Shown here: positions 21,357 through 30,945 of the stretch, in pieces
Layout: every line of letters starts with the position of its first letter
Numbering within the stretch: position 1 is the first letter of the stretch
From: Microbulbifer sediminum
Lineage (GTDB): Bacteria; Pseudomonadota; Gammaproteobacteria; Pseudomonadales; Cellvibrionaceae
DNA length: 64,000 nucleotides
Reading direction: 5' to 3'
Assembly (NCBI RefSeq): GCF_021729035.1
Contig: NZ_JAJSAP010000002.1
Span: 310,001-374,000, forward strand
Notes under the pieces: generated by a model
Told to the model about the DNA's origin: nothing
Seen by the model: only the letters and a program-made list of their open reading frames with translations
Database searches by the model: none
Program-made: the position numbers and the translations under genes

Positions 21357-22184
21357 ATGGCAAAGGATAAACGCACCGCATTCTTCGTTTCGGACGGCAC
21401 CGGGCTCACTGTTGAGGCCATCGGCCACAGCCTGCTGGCTCAGTTCCGCAGCGAGCACGTGGAGCAGGTTACCCTGCCCTACATCGATTCCTCAGAAAAG
21501 GTAGGGCGCGTTATGCAGCGAATCGAGCGCGCCGCCGAAGAGTCCGGCCTTCAGCCGATCGTCATCAGCAGTATCGTCGCCGACAAGTTCCGTGCGCAGC
21601 TGCACCGCAGCCCGGCCCTGATGCTGGATGTATTCGAGAGTTACCTGACCCCCCTGGCCAACCTGTTCGGCACCGGCCCCGCACAGACCGTCAATGTCTC
21701 CCACGGTATCGCCAACGACAGCCGCTATACGGAGCGTATCGAGGCCGTGCACTACGCCATGGATAACGACGATGGCCGCCGGGTGCGGGAATTCGACCGG
21801 GCAGACATCATTCTGGTGGGCGTGTCCCGCTCCGGCAAGACTCCGACCTGCCTGTACCTGGCGTTGCAATTCGGTCTCAGGGCCGCGAACTATCCCATTA
21901 CCGAGGAGGATATGGACTCCACGGCCCTGCCCAAGATTCTTCGCCCATACCGCCACAAGCTGTTCGGCCTGACCATCGATCCCGAACGCCTGATGTCGAT
22001 CCGGCAGGAGCGACGGGCCAATAGCCGCTACGCTTCTCGGGAACAATGCGAATTCGAGGTCCGGCAGGTGGAGCAGATGTTGCGACGTGCGCAGATTCCC
22101 TACCTGGACGCCACACAGTTGTCGGTGGAGGAACTGGCCACCCAGCTGATGTCCCAGGCCGGCATAGAGCGGCGCGTCGGCTGA
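21357..22184 (+). CDS. ppsR: PEP synthase regulatory protein (kinase/pyrophosphorylase)
   Basis: A 275-residue bifunctional DUF299 protein. It inactivates PEP synthase by ADP-dependent phosphorylation of a threonine and reactivates it by phosphate-dependent dephosphorylation. The P-loop G155-VSRSGKT-162 with following PTCLYLALQFGLRAANYP is intact, and VSDGTGLTVEAIGHSLLAQF at the N terminus is characteristic. It is transcribed divergently from ppsA with 170 bp between them, the usual arrangement in gammaproteobacteria. Confidence 0.96.
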   Translation: MAKDKRTAFFVSDGTGLTVEAIGHSLLAQFRSEHVEQVTLPYIDSSEKVGRVMQRIERAAEESGLQPIVISSIVADKFRAQLHRSPALMLDVFESYLTPLANLFGTGPAQTVNVSHGIANDSRYTERIEAVHYAMDNDDGRRVREFDRADIILVGVSRSGKTPTCLYLALQFGLRAANYPITEEDMDSTALPKILRPYRHKLFGLTIDPERLMSIRQERRANSRYASREQCEFEVRQVEQMLRRAQIPYLDATQLSVEELATQLMSQAGIERRVG

Positions 22185-22268
22185 ATTTACGGTAAAGTAG
22201 CCGCCTTTTTTCTGTCCGGGTGACCTCAGGGCAAACCCGGGCCCGGCGTGGTGCGTATAGAAGCCTGA

Positions 22269-23606
22269 ATGAAATCACTGCAGATCGTCGCAATTCCCTA
22301 CTCAATCAATACGCCGATGGCCTTCCAGGCCATTGCGGACCTGCCCGCACCGGTGTGGCTGGACAGTGGCCGCCCTGTGGCACCCGGGGGTCGCTTTGAC
22401 ATTATGAGTGCAGACCCACTTGCGACACTGGAGCTCGATGCAAGCGCCCGCGAGCCATTTTCAGAGCTGGACGACCTGTTGTGCGAACTGGCGCCACAGG
22501 ACAGCGATGCGCAGTTGCCCTTCTGTGGCGGGGCGATTGGTTATGCCGGTTACGAACTCGGCATGGCGGAGAACTTCCTTGAACCGGATCTGCGCACCAC
22601 CCCACTTCCCGCAGGTTTTTTTGGGCTGTACAGCTGGGCCCTGGTCGTCGATCACCAGCTATGTGCCAGCCACCTGGTATTCCATCCCGCCTGCTCAGAG
22701 ATCCAGGTCCGGGACGTAATCGCACGCTTCAACGCTGTCGCCTGGCAGGGCGAGTGCAAGGCAGGGAAATTTGCCCTGGGCGCCGCCTTTACCCATGAGT
22801 TTACACGGGAGGAGTATTGCGAACGCATTGAGCGAATCCTCGACTACATCCAGGCGGGCGATATCTACCAGGCCAATTTCACCCAGCGATTCCAGGCGCC
22901 TTTTGACGGTGACCCATTGGCGGCCTACCTGGCACTTCGAAGTCGGGTGGCCGGCCCCTTCTCCGCCTATCTCGACCTGCCCCGCGGGCAGGTGTTGAGC
23001 CTGTCGCCGGAGCGCTTCATCCATGCTGACGGCAGCAGCGTACAGACCGAGCCCATCAAGGGCACGGCGCCCCGGCACCCGGAGCCGGTAGAGGATACCC
23101 GGGTGGCAGAAGCCCTCCAGCACAGCATCAAGGACCGCGCTGAAAACCTGATGATCGTCGACCTGCTGCGCAATGATTTCAGTAAGCGGTGCCGGCGCGG
23201 CAGTGTACGGGTGCCGGAGCTGTTCGAGCTTGCCACCTTTGCCAACGTGCATCACCTGGTCAGCCGTATCACCGGTGAGATGCCGCCAGGCTGCTACTTC
23301 ACCGACCTTTTAGGCGCCTGTTTTCCCGGCGGCTCCATCACCGGTGCACCCAAGCGCCGGGCCATGGAAATCATCCGCGAACTGGAAAAGAGCCCCCGCG
23401 GGGTCTATTGCGGCAGCATCGGCTATCTCAGCAGCTGTGGCCGGGCCGACACCAGCATCGCCATCCGTACTTTCACCGCCGCCAACGGACAAATCAGTGG
23501 CGCCGCCGGCGGGGGTATCGTGGCGGATTCGAGCCCCACTGCGGAACACGACGAGTGCCTGAACAAAATCGGCATGTTGCTGGCCACACTCGAGTCGATG
23601 GCCTGA
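22269..23606 (+). CDS. pabB: Aminodeoxychorismate synthase component I
   Basis: PabB joins ammonia to chorismate to form 4-amino-4-deoxychorismate for folate synthesis. The 445 residues end in the chorismate-binding domain, with PIKGTAPRHPEPVEDTRVAE, ENLMIVDLLRNDFSK, GSITGAPKRRAMEII and AAGGGIVADSSPTAEHDE. The lysine in PIKGT is the PabB nucleophile and distinguishes it from anthranilate synthase TrpE. pabC, for the next step, lies at 50275 in a different operon. The start is ATG 22269, 84 bp after ppsR; shared transcription is possible. Confidence 0.95.
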   Translation: MKSLQIVAIPYSINTPMAFQAIADLPAPVWLDSGRPVAPGGRFDIMSADPLATLELDASAREPFSELDDLLCELAPQDSDAQLPFCGGAIGYAGYELGMAENFLEPDLRTTPLPAGFFGLYSWALVVDHQLCASHLVFHPACSEIQVRDVIARFNAVAWQGECKAGKFALGAAFTHEFTREEYCERIERILDYIQAGDIYQANFTQRFQAPFDGDPLAAYLALRSRVAGPFSAYLDLPRGQVLSLSPERFIHADGSSVQTEPIKGTAPRHPEPVEDTRVAEALQHSIKDRAENLMIVDLLRNDFSKRCRRGSVRVPELFELATFANVHHLVSRITGEMPPGCYFTDLLGACFPGGSITGAPKRRAMEIIRELEKSPRGVYCGSIGYLSSCGRADTSIAIRTFTAANGQISGAAGGGIVADSSPTAEHDECLNKIGMLLATLESMA

Positions 23607-23771
23607 CAAGCGCTTTCAGCCCTGTCTAAAACCATTTGTTATTACCGTATCTCACTTTGATATTTCCAGGTTATTAAAGCGTCTGCTAGATTCTGCGCCA
23701 GACTATGGATAGATACGCCCTTCCCCAGCGGGACGGCGGTTAATCTCGAGGATGAAAGCAGGAGCCTGTTC

Positions 23772-24074
23772 ATGCGCATTACCCTGGTAAAGAAGATACT
23801 CAGCGACGGCTCCCCCTGCGCCAAGTGCCGCGATGTGGAGCAAAAACTGCGCGACAACGACCAGCTGAGACTGATCGACGAGACCCTGGTTGCCGACGAG
23901 CGGGACCAGGCCAGCCCCGGCATGGTCTTGGCGCGCCAATACGGTGTTTCCCGCGCTCCCTTCTTTGTTGTCGAGGACAGCGCAGCTTCCGGGGAACCCC
24001 AGGTCTACACTGTCTATTTCAAGTTCGCCAAGGAAGTCCTGCAACCTCTGCAGCGTGCCGCCGAAGCTTCCTGA
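23772..24074 (+). CDS. Small glutaredoxin/thioredoxin-fold protein with CxxC
   Basis: A 100-residue cytoplasmic protein with an N-terminal C16-A-K-C19 redox motif after a beta-strand (RITLVKKILSDGSPCAKC) and a cis-proline-like segment VSRAPFFVVED at about 70-80. This is the layout of a glutaredoxin-like thiol-disulfide protein. ATG 23772 follows an AGGAG. It is monocistronic, 165 bp after pabB. Partner and substrate are not recognisable. Confidence 0.8.
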   Translation: MRITLVKKILSDGSPCAKCRDVEQKLRDNDQLRLIDETLVADERDQASPGMVLARQYGVSRAPFFVVEDSAASGEPQVYTVYFKFAKEVLQPLQRAAEAS

Positions 24075-24164
24075 CCGGAGCGGATTTCCCCTAACTCCCT
24101 GACTCTCCCCTGCCCCAGGGCTTCCCCCTTTTCTCTCCAGGCGGGAAGTCCAGGGCCTGTGACA

Positions 24165-24193
24165 TTGACTATAATTAAATCTAAATTTAATAT
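24165..24193 (+). promoter_or_regulatory. Promoter with embedded palindromic operator before the TetR/exporter operon
   Basis: TTGACT (24165-24170) and TAATAT (24188-24193) are 17 bp apart, a near-consensus sigma-70 promoter. A perfect palindrome, ATTAAAT-CTAA-ATTTAAT (24174-24191), occupies the spacer and overlaps the -10 box. The TetR gene starts 58 bp downstream. The simplest reading is autorepression of the regulator-exporter operon; binding is inference. Confidence 0.65.
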
Positions 24194-24251
24194 TGACCCG
24201 TCAGCTCCGGGTAGTACCGCTTAATTTCCATGCCGGGCTGGGGAGGCGCTG

Positions 24252-24902
24252 ATGGCCGGGAAGCGAACACCAGGTAGACCGATAAACCGTACCAGTACGG
24301 ACCTACGCCCGGCGATCATAGATGCCGCAGTGCGCTGCTATTCCCAGCGCGGGGTAGCCGCGACCGCACTGAAACATATCGCCGAGGAAGCCGGTGTCAC
24401 TCCCGCCCTACTCCATTATTACTTTGGCTCTCGCGAACATCTGCAGCAGGCGGTGCTGGACGAACGTGTACTCCCCCTCCTTAACGAAGTCCAACAGCAG
24501 TTGGGCCCGGGCGGCCTCAGCGGCTCTCCCGAGGCCCTTGTGCGCCGGTTTATCTCAGCGGTCTCAACAACCGTCGAGCGGCATCCCTGGTGGCCACCAC
24601 TTTGGACCAGGGAAGTACTTCTTGAAGGCGGCGTATTCCGTGCCCCCTTGATCGAACGAACCGGTAAACAATTCTTCCAGCAGATCGTCGCGGCATTTTC
24701 GGCTGCAAAAGATCGGGGCGAACTCCCCCCAGACATCGATCCACGCCTACTCCTGGTATCACTGGTTGGCCTGACCCTGTTTCCGGCCGCGGCCGCCCCT
24801 GTCTGGCGAAGCCTGATGGACACCAGGGATATAGATTCAGAGGCCATGGAGCGGCACACACTGGCACTGGTTTTACAGGGCATCGGGGGCCACCATGCCT
24901 GA
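24252..24902 (+). CDS. TetR-family regulator of the adjacent exporter (CecR-like)
   Basis: A 216-residue TetR-type repressor. The DNA-binding domain spans about residues 18-65 (RPAIIDAAVRCYSQRGVAAT, then ALKHIAEEAGVTPALLHYYF), followed by a ligand-binding helical domain resembling that of CecR (YbiH). It overlaps the next gene, a membrane-fusion protein, by 8 bp, as regulator and transporter are grouped in the E. coli cecR-ybhGFSR operon. A palindrome inside its promoter is a likely operator. The ligand is unknown. Confidence 0.9.
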   Translation: MAGKRTPGRPINRTSTDLRPAIIDAAVRCYSQRGVAATALKHIAEEAGVTPALLHYYFGSREHLQQAVLDERVLPLLNEVQQQLGPGGLSGSPEALVRRFISAVSTTVERHPWWPPLWTREVLLEGGVFRAPLIERTGKQFFQQIVAAFSAAKDRGELPPDIDPRLLLVSLVGLTLFPAAAAPVWRSLMDTRDIDSEAMERHTLALVLQGIGGHHA

Positions 24903-25950
24903 GGGCTTTTTCAGCAAACCTAAAAGAACACTATGTGTAGCATTGGCCATGGCCGTGCTGGCCATTGCAGCCTGTGATAACAAACAACCGGGTGCCCTTG
25001 GCACACTGGAATGGGACCGTATCTCTTTACCGGCTCCCGCCGCAGAAAAAATCGAGGAGACTTTTGTAGTTGAAGGACAGGATGTGGCTGCAGGACAGCC
25101 CCTGATACGCCTCGACGAGCGCGCCACCCGCGCCCGGTTACAGGTTGCCAGGGCGGAAGCAACCCGGCTCCGTGCCCAGCTGGACGAACTCGAGGAGGGT
25201 CCCCGAGTCGAGGAAATCGAACGGGCCGGCGCGGCGCTGGAGGCTGCCAGGGCGACGCGCCAGGAAGCTTTCGACAACCACCGGCGTCTGCTCGCGCTAA
25301 AGGAAGAGGACTTTATCTCCCAGGCAGATATCGACCGTGCCCGTACTGACCTGGACACTGCAATTGCCGAAGTGGAATCCCGCACCGCGGCCCTGCAGGA
25401 ATTGCAGCGAGGGACCCGTGCAGAGCAACTGGCGCAGGGGCGCGCGGCCCTGGCGCGAGCCGAGGCAGAGGCCCGCCTGCAGGCAGTGCTGCTCGACAAA
25501 CTCCTGCTCCAGGCACCCCGTAGCGGCCGCATCGACGACCTGCCTTTCCGGACCGGCGATGAAGCCCCCGTGGGGGCACCGCTGGTCAACATGCTGGTGG
25601 GTGAGGCGCCCTACGCCAGGGTATATATCCCCCAGTCACTCAGGCCCGGGATTCATACCGGCGACCGCGCAGTGGTTTACATCGTCGATGTCGCCGGAAG
25701 TTTCGAGGGGCGGGTGCGCACGATTCGCAGCGAGCCAAGCTTTACGCCCTACTATGCACTTACCGGCAAGGATGTCTCCCGCCTCAGTTACCTGGCGGAG
25801 ATCCAGCTCGGTGCTGACGCAGCGCAGCTGCCCTCCGGGCTGCCGCTGCGCGCCGAATTCACCGGCGATGTGGCAACGACTGGCAGCGCAGGGAAAGTGC
25901 CGACGAAACCGATGCCAACCGATGGGGGACCACAGCCCGATGGCAAGTGA
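24895..25950 (+). CDS. HlyD-family membrane-fusion lipoprotein of an ABC exporter (YbhG-like)
   Basis: A 351-residue periplasmic adaptor. Residues 1-27 form a lipoprotein signal with lipobox LAIAAC, so it is probably anchored by a lipidated cysteine (C27). Then come a biotinyl-lipoyl half-motif (VVEGQDVAAGQPLIRLDERA), a long alpha-helical coiled-coil hairpin (about 75-200) and a beta-barrel part. It joins the inner-membrane ABC transporter to an outer-membrane channel. Its start overlaps the TetR gene and its end overlaps the ATPase gene. No outer-membrane factor gene is nearby, so a TolC-like protein elsewhere would be needed. Confidence 0.9.
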   Translation: MPEGFFSKPKRTLCVALAMAVLAIAACDNKQPGALGTLEWDRISLPAPAAEKIEETFVVEGQDVAAGQPLIRLDERATRARLQVARAEATRLRAQLDELEEGPRVEEIERAGAALEAARATRQEAFDNHRRLLALKEEDFISQADIDRARTDLDTAIAEVESRTAALQELQRGTRAEQLAQGRAALARAEAEARLQAVLLDKLLLQAPRSGRIDDLPFRTGDEAPVGAPLVNMLVGEAPYARVYIPQSLRPGIHTGDRAVVYIVDVAGSFEGRVRTIRSEPSFTPYYALTGKDVSRLSYLAEIQLGADAAQLPSGLPLRAEFTGDVATTGSAGKVPTKPMPTDGGPQPDGK

Positions 25951-26893
25951 GGAGGCGGCCGTGATCGCCCGCGGGCTGACCAAGGTTTTCGGCGACCTGG
26001 TGGCAGTGAATGCAGTGGACCTGCGCATCGAAAAACGGCAGGTATACGGCTTCCTCGGTCCCAACGGCTCGGGCAAATCCACCACTATCCGGATGCTCTG
26101 CGGCTTGCTCACCCCGACCGGGGGAAATATTGATGTACTGGGCATGGAGATCCCCAGGCAGGCAGAAGCGCTGCGTCGCCGTATCGGCTATATGACCCAG
26201 CACTTCTCCCTGTTCGGCGACCTGACGGTGCGGGAAAACCTGGAGTTCCTCGCAGCGGTCCAGGGCCTCGCGGCCGCCCCGGCGCGACGACGGGTGGCGG
26301 AACTGCTGGAGGAGTTCCACTTCACCGGCATGGAGCGACAACTGGCAGCCACGCTGAGTGGTGGGCAGAAGCAGCGCCTGGCACTGGCCGGCAGTATTGT
26401 CCACGGCCCGGAATTACTGTTCCTGGATGAACCCACCAGTGCGGTGGACCCGGAGTCCCGGCGAGATTTCTGGGAGAAACTGTTCGAGCTTGCCGACGCC
26501 GGCACAACCCTACTGGTGTCGTCCCACTACATGGACGAGGCTGAACGCTGTCATCGCCTTGCCATCCTGGACCACGGCGCGCTGGTGGCCGACGGCACGC
26601 CCGCGGAACTTACCGGCTCACTGGAAGGCCGCACATTTGCGGTTGAGGCATGGCAACCACGCCGGGCCAAGGCGACCGTGCTGGGCGTGCCCGGCGTCAT
26701 CAGCGCGGCACAGATCGGCAACAGCCTGCGGATATTGTGCGATTCAGGGGACGGCATCGAGGAACGCCTGTCGCGGGCGCTCGACAAGGCCGGCCTGCAG
26801 GCGCGACTCTCGGCAGCGCGGCCCACCCTCGAGGATGTCTTTGTCGCCGTCACCATTCACCAGGCACCGGGAGAGACCGCGGAAACACCATGA
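25940..26893 (+). CDS. ABC exporter ATP-binding protein (YbhF-like)
   Basis: A 317-residue ATPase with Walker A GPNGSGKS (40-47), the signature LSGGQKQRLALA (about 139-150), Walker B LLFLDEPTSAVDP and the switch histidine in SSHYMDEAERC. It carries a single ATPase domain, whereas E. coli YbhF fuses two, so it should act as a homodimer. ATG 25940 overlaps the adaptor stop; GTG 25961 with TGAGGAGG five bases upstream is a strong alternative start. The gene overlaps the permease gene by 4 bp (ATGA), showing translational coupling. Confidence 0.93.
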   Translation: MASEEAAVIARGLTKVFGDLVAVNAVDLRIEKRQVYGFLGPNGSGKSTTIRMLCGLLTPTGGNIDVLGMEIPRQAEALRRRIGYMTQHFSLFGDLTVRENLEFLAAVQGLAAAPARRRVAELLEEFHFTGMERQLAATLSGGQKQRLALAGSIVHGPELLFLDEPTSAVDPESRRDFWEKLFELADAGTTLLVSSHYMDEAERCHRLAILDHGALVADGTPAELTGSLEGRTFAVEAWQPRRAKATVLGVPGVISAAQIGNSLRILCDSGDGIEERLSRALDKAGLQARLSAARPTLEDVFVAVTIHQAPGETAETP

Positions 26894-27996
26894 ACCTGCG
26901 ACGCCTCTGGGCGATTGTGATCAAGGAATTGCGACAGCTGCGCCGCGACCGGGTAACCCTGGCAATGATAGCGGGCATTCCCGTGATGCAGCTGATCCTT
27001 TTCGGTTATGCCATCAACCTCAACCTGCGCCACCTGCCCACAGCAATCGTCGACGAGGCACAAACTACCGCCTCCCGGCAGCTTGCAATGGATATGCTGG
27101 CCACGGATATCATCCGGCCGGTCGCACAGGCCACTACTGCCGAAGGTGTCATGGCCCTGATCCATCGCGGCGAGATCAGTGTCGGCATTGTCATACCGCG
27201 GGACTTCGAGCGTCGGCTCGCGCGGGGAGAGCCGGTAGCACAGGTACTCGTGGACGGCAGTGATACGGTCGTCCAGAGTGCTGCATCCCAGCTGGCTCAG
27301 CTTCCGGTAACAACGCCGGCCACAGAGCGGGACCGGGCCTCGGTCCCCCTGCCCCGGGCACCCATCAGCGTGGTCAGTTTCTATAACCCCCAGCGCGTGT
27401 CTGCCATCAATATCGTACCCGGCCTGATCGGCATCATCCTGACCATGACCATGGTGATGTTTACCTCGGTTGCGATTGTGCGGGAGCGGGAGCGCGGAAA
27501 TATGGAACTGCTGATCGCCACCCCGGTAAGCCGCAGCGAACTGATGCTGGGCAAGGTGCTGCCCTACGGCATTATCGGCCTGGTGCAGACCACGCTTATC
27601 CTGTTGCTGGGAATGTGGCTGTTCGGGGTGCCGGTGCGAGGGAGCGCCATGGACGTCTACTGGGCAGCACTACTGCTGATCCTCGCCAATCTGTCCCTGG
27701 GGCTGCTGATCTCGACCCGGGCCCAGTCACAGTTCCAGGCCATGCAGATGACATTTTTTGTCTTCCTGCCCTCGATACTCCTGTCGGGATTTATGTTTCC
27801 CTTCGAGGGCATGCCGCTGCCGGCGAAATGGATTGCCGAGATCCTGCCATTGACACACTTCCTGCGCCTGATCCGCGGCATCATGCTGCGGGGTGCCGAC
27901 CTGATGGAGCTGTGGCCAGAGGTACTGGCGCTGCTGGCATTCATCGCCCTGATGATGACCCTGGCAATCAACCGCTTCAGCAAGCGACTGGACTGA
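26890..27996 (+). CDS. ABC-2 type exporter permease (YbhR/YbhS-like)
   Basis: A 368-residue ABC-2 permease. One transmembrane helix lies near the N terminus (VTLAMIAGIPVMQLILFGYA), then a large periplasmic domain (about 45-170), then five hydrophobic helices to the C terminus. The motif AIVRERERGNMELLIATPVSRSE is typical. E. coli has two permeases in this operon, but here one is encoded, so the transporter probably has a permease homodimer. It ends 10 bp before the convergent cysB. Related systems export drugs or cations; the substrate is unknown. Confidence 0.92.
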   Translation: MNLRRLWAIVIKELRQLRRDRVTLAMIAGIPVMQLILFGYAINLNLRHLPTAIVDEAQTTASRQLAMDMLATDIIRPVAQATTAEGVMALIHRGEISVGIVIPRDFERRLARGEPVAQVLVDGSDTVVQSAASQLAQLPVTTPATERDRASVPLPRAPISVVSFYNPQRVSAINIVPGLIGIILTMTMVMFTSVAIVRERERGNMELLIATPVSRSELMLGKVLPYGIIGLVQTTLILLLGMWLFGVPVRGSAMDVYWAALLLILANLSLGLLISTRAQSQFQAMQMTFFVFLPSILLSGFMFPFEGMPLPAKWIAEILPLTHFLRLIRGIMLRGADLMELWPEVLALLAFIALMMTLAINRFSKRLD

Positions 27997-28006
27997 TCGC
28001 CCCGGC

Positions 28007-29068
<1,062 letters not shown>

Positions 29069-29219
29069 TTATGCGAGAAAAGAATAGCAGCCAATTCCGC
29101 AGACGGGCAAAGTGAAAACACGGCGGATCCATCGAGGTGTGACGGCAAACACGGGAGATGTGCTCCCAGGCGCCACTGACCGGCCGGGTAATGCCGGAAT
29201 ATGCCCCAGGGCGCCAGAT

Positions 29220-30125
29220 TCAGGACTGGCCCTCGAGGTTGGCGATACCATGGGGAACATGGCCGGTCGCCACGTGCTCCGCGGCGGAGGCACAATGCGC
29301 AGGCTGGTCGTCAAAGAAGACATCAGCGCCGAATGCACGCAGGAACTCCCCCTTGGGCAACCCACCGAGGAATACCGACTCATCAATACGCACATTCCAC
29401 GCGCGCAGGGTGCGAATGACGCGCTCGTGCGCCGGCGCCGAGCGCGCGGTCACCAGCGCCGTGCGGATCGGGCAACTCTCGGGGGTAAACTCGGCCTGCA
29501 GCTGCTGCAATGCCTCGAGGAACCCCTTGAAAGGCCCACCACCCAGGGGCTGCTGGGCAGAGGCCCGCTCCGAGGCAGCAAAGGCAGCGAGCCCGTCCCG
29601 CTTGAAAATCTGCTCAGCCTCATCGGAGAAAATGACTGCATCACCATCAAAAGCGAAGCGCAGGGTGTCATCCTCCCGCCAGCGATCCCCCCCGGCCACC
29701 AGCGTTGCCGCGGCCACACCCTGCTCCAGTGCCCGGCGCACATCCTGGCCATCGGTTGACAGGAACAGGTGGCAGCCAAACGGCGCTATATAACGATAGG
29801 GACTGTCGCCGTTACAGAATGCCGCCCGGGTAATATCGAGGCCGTAATGCTCGATGGAATTGAAAACACGCAGGCCAGTGTCCGCACTGTTGCGCGACAG
29901 CAGGATCACCTCGACCCTCGGGTTGCCCTCCAGCCGCTGGTTAATCTGCAGGAATTTCTCCACCAGCGGAAAGGCATCGCCCTTCTCCAGCACGTCGTTT
30001 TCATGCTCAACCTGGTAGGCTGAAAACGCCTCCAGCCCCTGCTCCTCAAACACCCGGTGACTGTCGCTCAGGTTGAACAACGCCCGGGAGGAAATGGCAA
30101 TCACCAGTTTATCGGTGCGCGGCAT
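29220..30125 (-). CDS. Cytosolic 5'-nucleotidase family protein
   Basis: A 301-residue protein of the 5'-nucleotidase family (PF06189) related to vertebrate cytosolic 5'-nucleotidase I. The N-terminal KLVIAISSRALFNLSDSHRV, the RVEVILLSRNSADTGLRVF block and DAVIFSDEAEQIF are recognised. It would hydrolyse nucleoside monophosphates to nucleosides. Its ATG at 30125 overlaps the stop of the upstream TetR gene in a TGATG arrangement, so the two are translationally coupled. A GTG one codon earlier is possible. Confidence 0.88.
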   Translation of the reverse strand: MPRTDKLVIAISSRALFNLSDSHRVFEEQGLEAFSAYQVEHENDVLEKGDAFPLVEKFLQINQRLEGNPRVEVILLSRNSADTGLRVFNSIEHYGLDITRAAFCNGDSPYRYIAPFGCHLFLSTDGQDVRRALEQGVAAATLVAGGDRWREDDTLRFAFDGDAVIFSDEAEQIFKRDGLAAFAASERASAQQPLGGGPFKGFLEALQQLQAEFTPESCPIRTALVTARSAPAHERVIRTLRAWNVRIDESVFLGGLPKGEFLRAFGADVFFDDQPAHCASAAEHVATGHVPHGIANLEGQS

Positions 30126-30811
30126 CACGGGGCCTCTACGTCGCCAAGCCCACTGGGACGACTGTCTTTGCGTCGCGAATCGAGCATGCTAAACAACATA
30201 CCTTCAAGATCCTCGCGCGTGCGCTCGGAGCGCACTCCCTGCTGGTTGACGATAACCAGGAACACCGCATGGCAGGTCTCCAGAGTGGCGCGCGCCAGCC
30301 GGTTCATCTCATTCGGTGGGCAGGTAAAGCCCATGCGCCGGAACATATCGCAGAGGTGGCTTATGATCAGCTCGTCGTGGCGCTCATCAAGTTCGTGGAG
30401 CTCAGGAATACCCCACATGGCCTGCACCAGCGGCAACAGGCCCCGCTGCTCGCGATAGACGATCAACAACCGTCGCACCAACTCGGAGATAAACTCCTGC
30501 AGTGACATCTGCTCGACCCCGGATTGCCCCAGCTCGTCCAGGGCCTCCGTCATGCTTACCAGCCATTGCTCCCCCATCGCGTAGAGGATCGCGTGCTTGT
30601 TGGGGAAATAGTGGTAAAGCGAGCCCACCGACACACCCAGCTCCTTGGCAATCAGGATAGTGGTGAGATCATTCAGGCCCACCTCTTCAAGCAGGCGCCC
30701 GGTGATATCGAGGATCTTGCGGGTACGCTCGCGTGCACGCGCCTGCACCGGCTCGCGCCTCGGTGCAAGCTGGCTCTTGCGCTTGCGTTGTTCGGAGTTA
30801 GACAAATCCAT
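30125..30811 (-). CDS. TetR-family regulator coupled to the 5'-nucleotidase gene
   Basis: A TetR-type regulator of about 228 residues. The helix-turn-helix lies in ARERTRKILDITGRLLEEVG and ILIAKELGVSVGSLYHYFPN (about residues 22-70), followed by a helical ligand domain with C-terminal TetR features. ATG 30811 is chosen because the sequence becomes family-like there; ATG 30820 and 30826 are alternatives. It is the first gene of a two-gene unit with the nucleotidase and lies just beyond the terminator of the TonB receptor gene. Whether it controls the nucleotidase, the receptor or both is open. Confidence 0.87.
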   Translation of the reverse strand: MDLSNSEQRKRKSQLAPRREPVQARARERTRKILDITGRLLEEVGLNDLTTILIAKELGVSVGSLYHYFPNKHAILYAMGEQWLVSMTEALDELGQSGVEQMSLQEFISELVRRLLIVYREQRGLLPLVQAMWGIPELHELDERHDELIISHLCDMFRRMGFTCPPNEMNRLARATLETCHAVFLVIVNQQGVRSERTREDLEGMLFSMLDSRRKDSRPSGLGDVEAP

Positions 30812-30886
30812 GCCCCCCATTCTCATGTAAGCGCAGTTTATCATCAATAGCAGCCCGCGGAGGGGCATGAGCGCACTCCACAAGCA

Positions 30887-30915
30887 TAAAAAAACCGGCG
30901 CAATGCGCCGGTTTT
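30887..30915 (-). terminator. Terminator after the TonB-dependent receptor gene
   Basis: Stem AACCGGCGCA / TGCGCCGGTT followed on the minus strand by seven T; it lies 31 bp after the receptor stop and separates it from the TetR-nucleotidase pair. Confidence 0.9.
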
Positions 30916-30945
30916 CGGGTCCGCATCCTGCGGGAAGCGGGGGGA

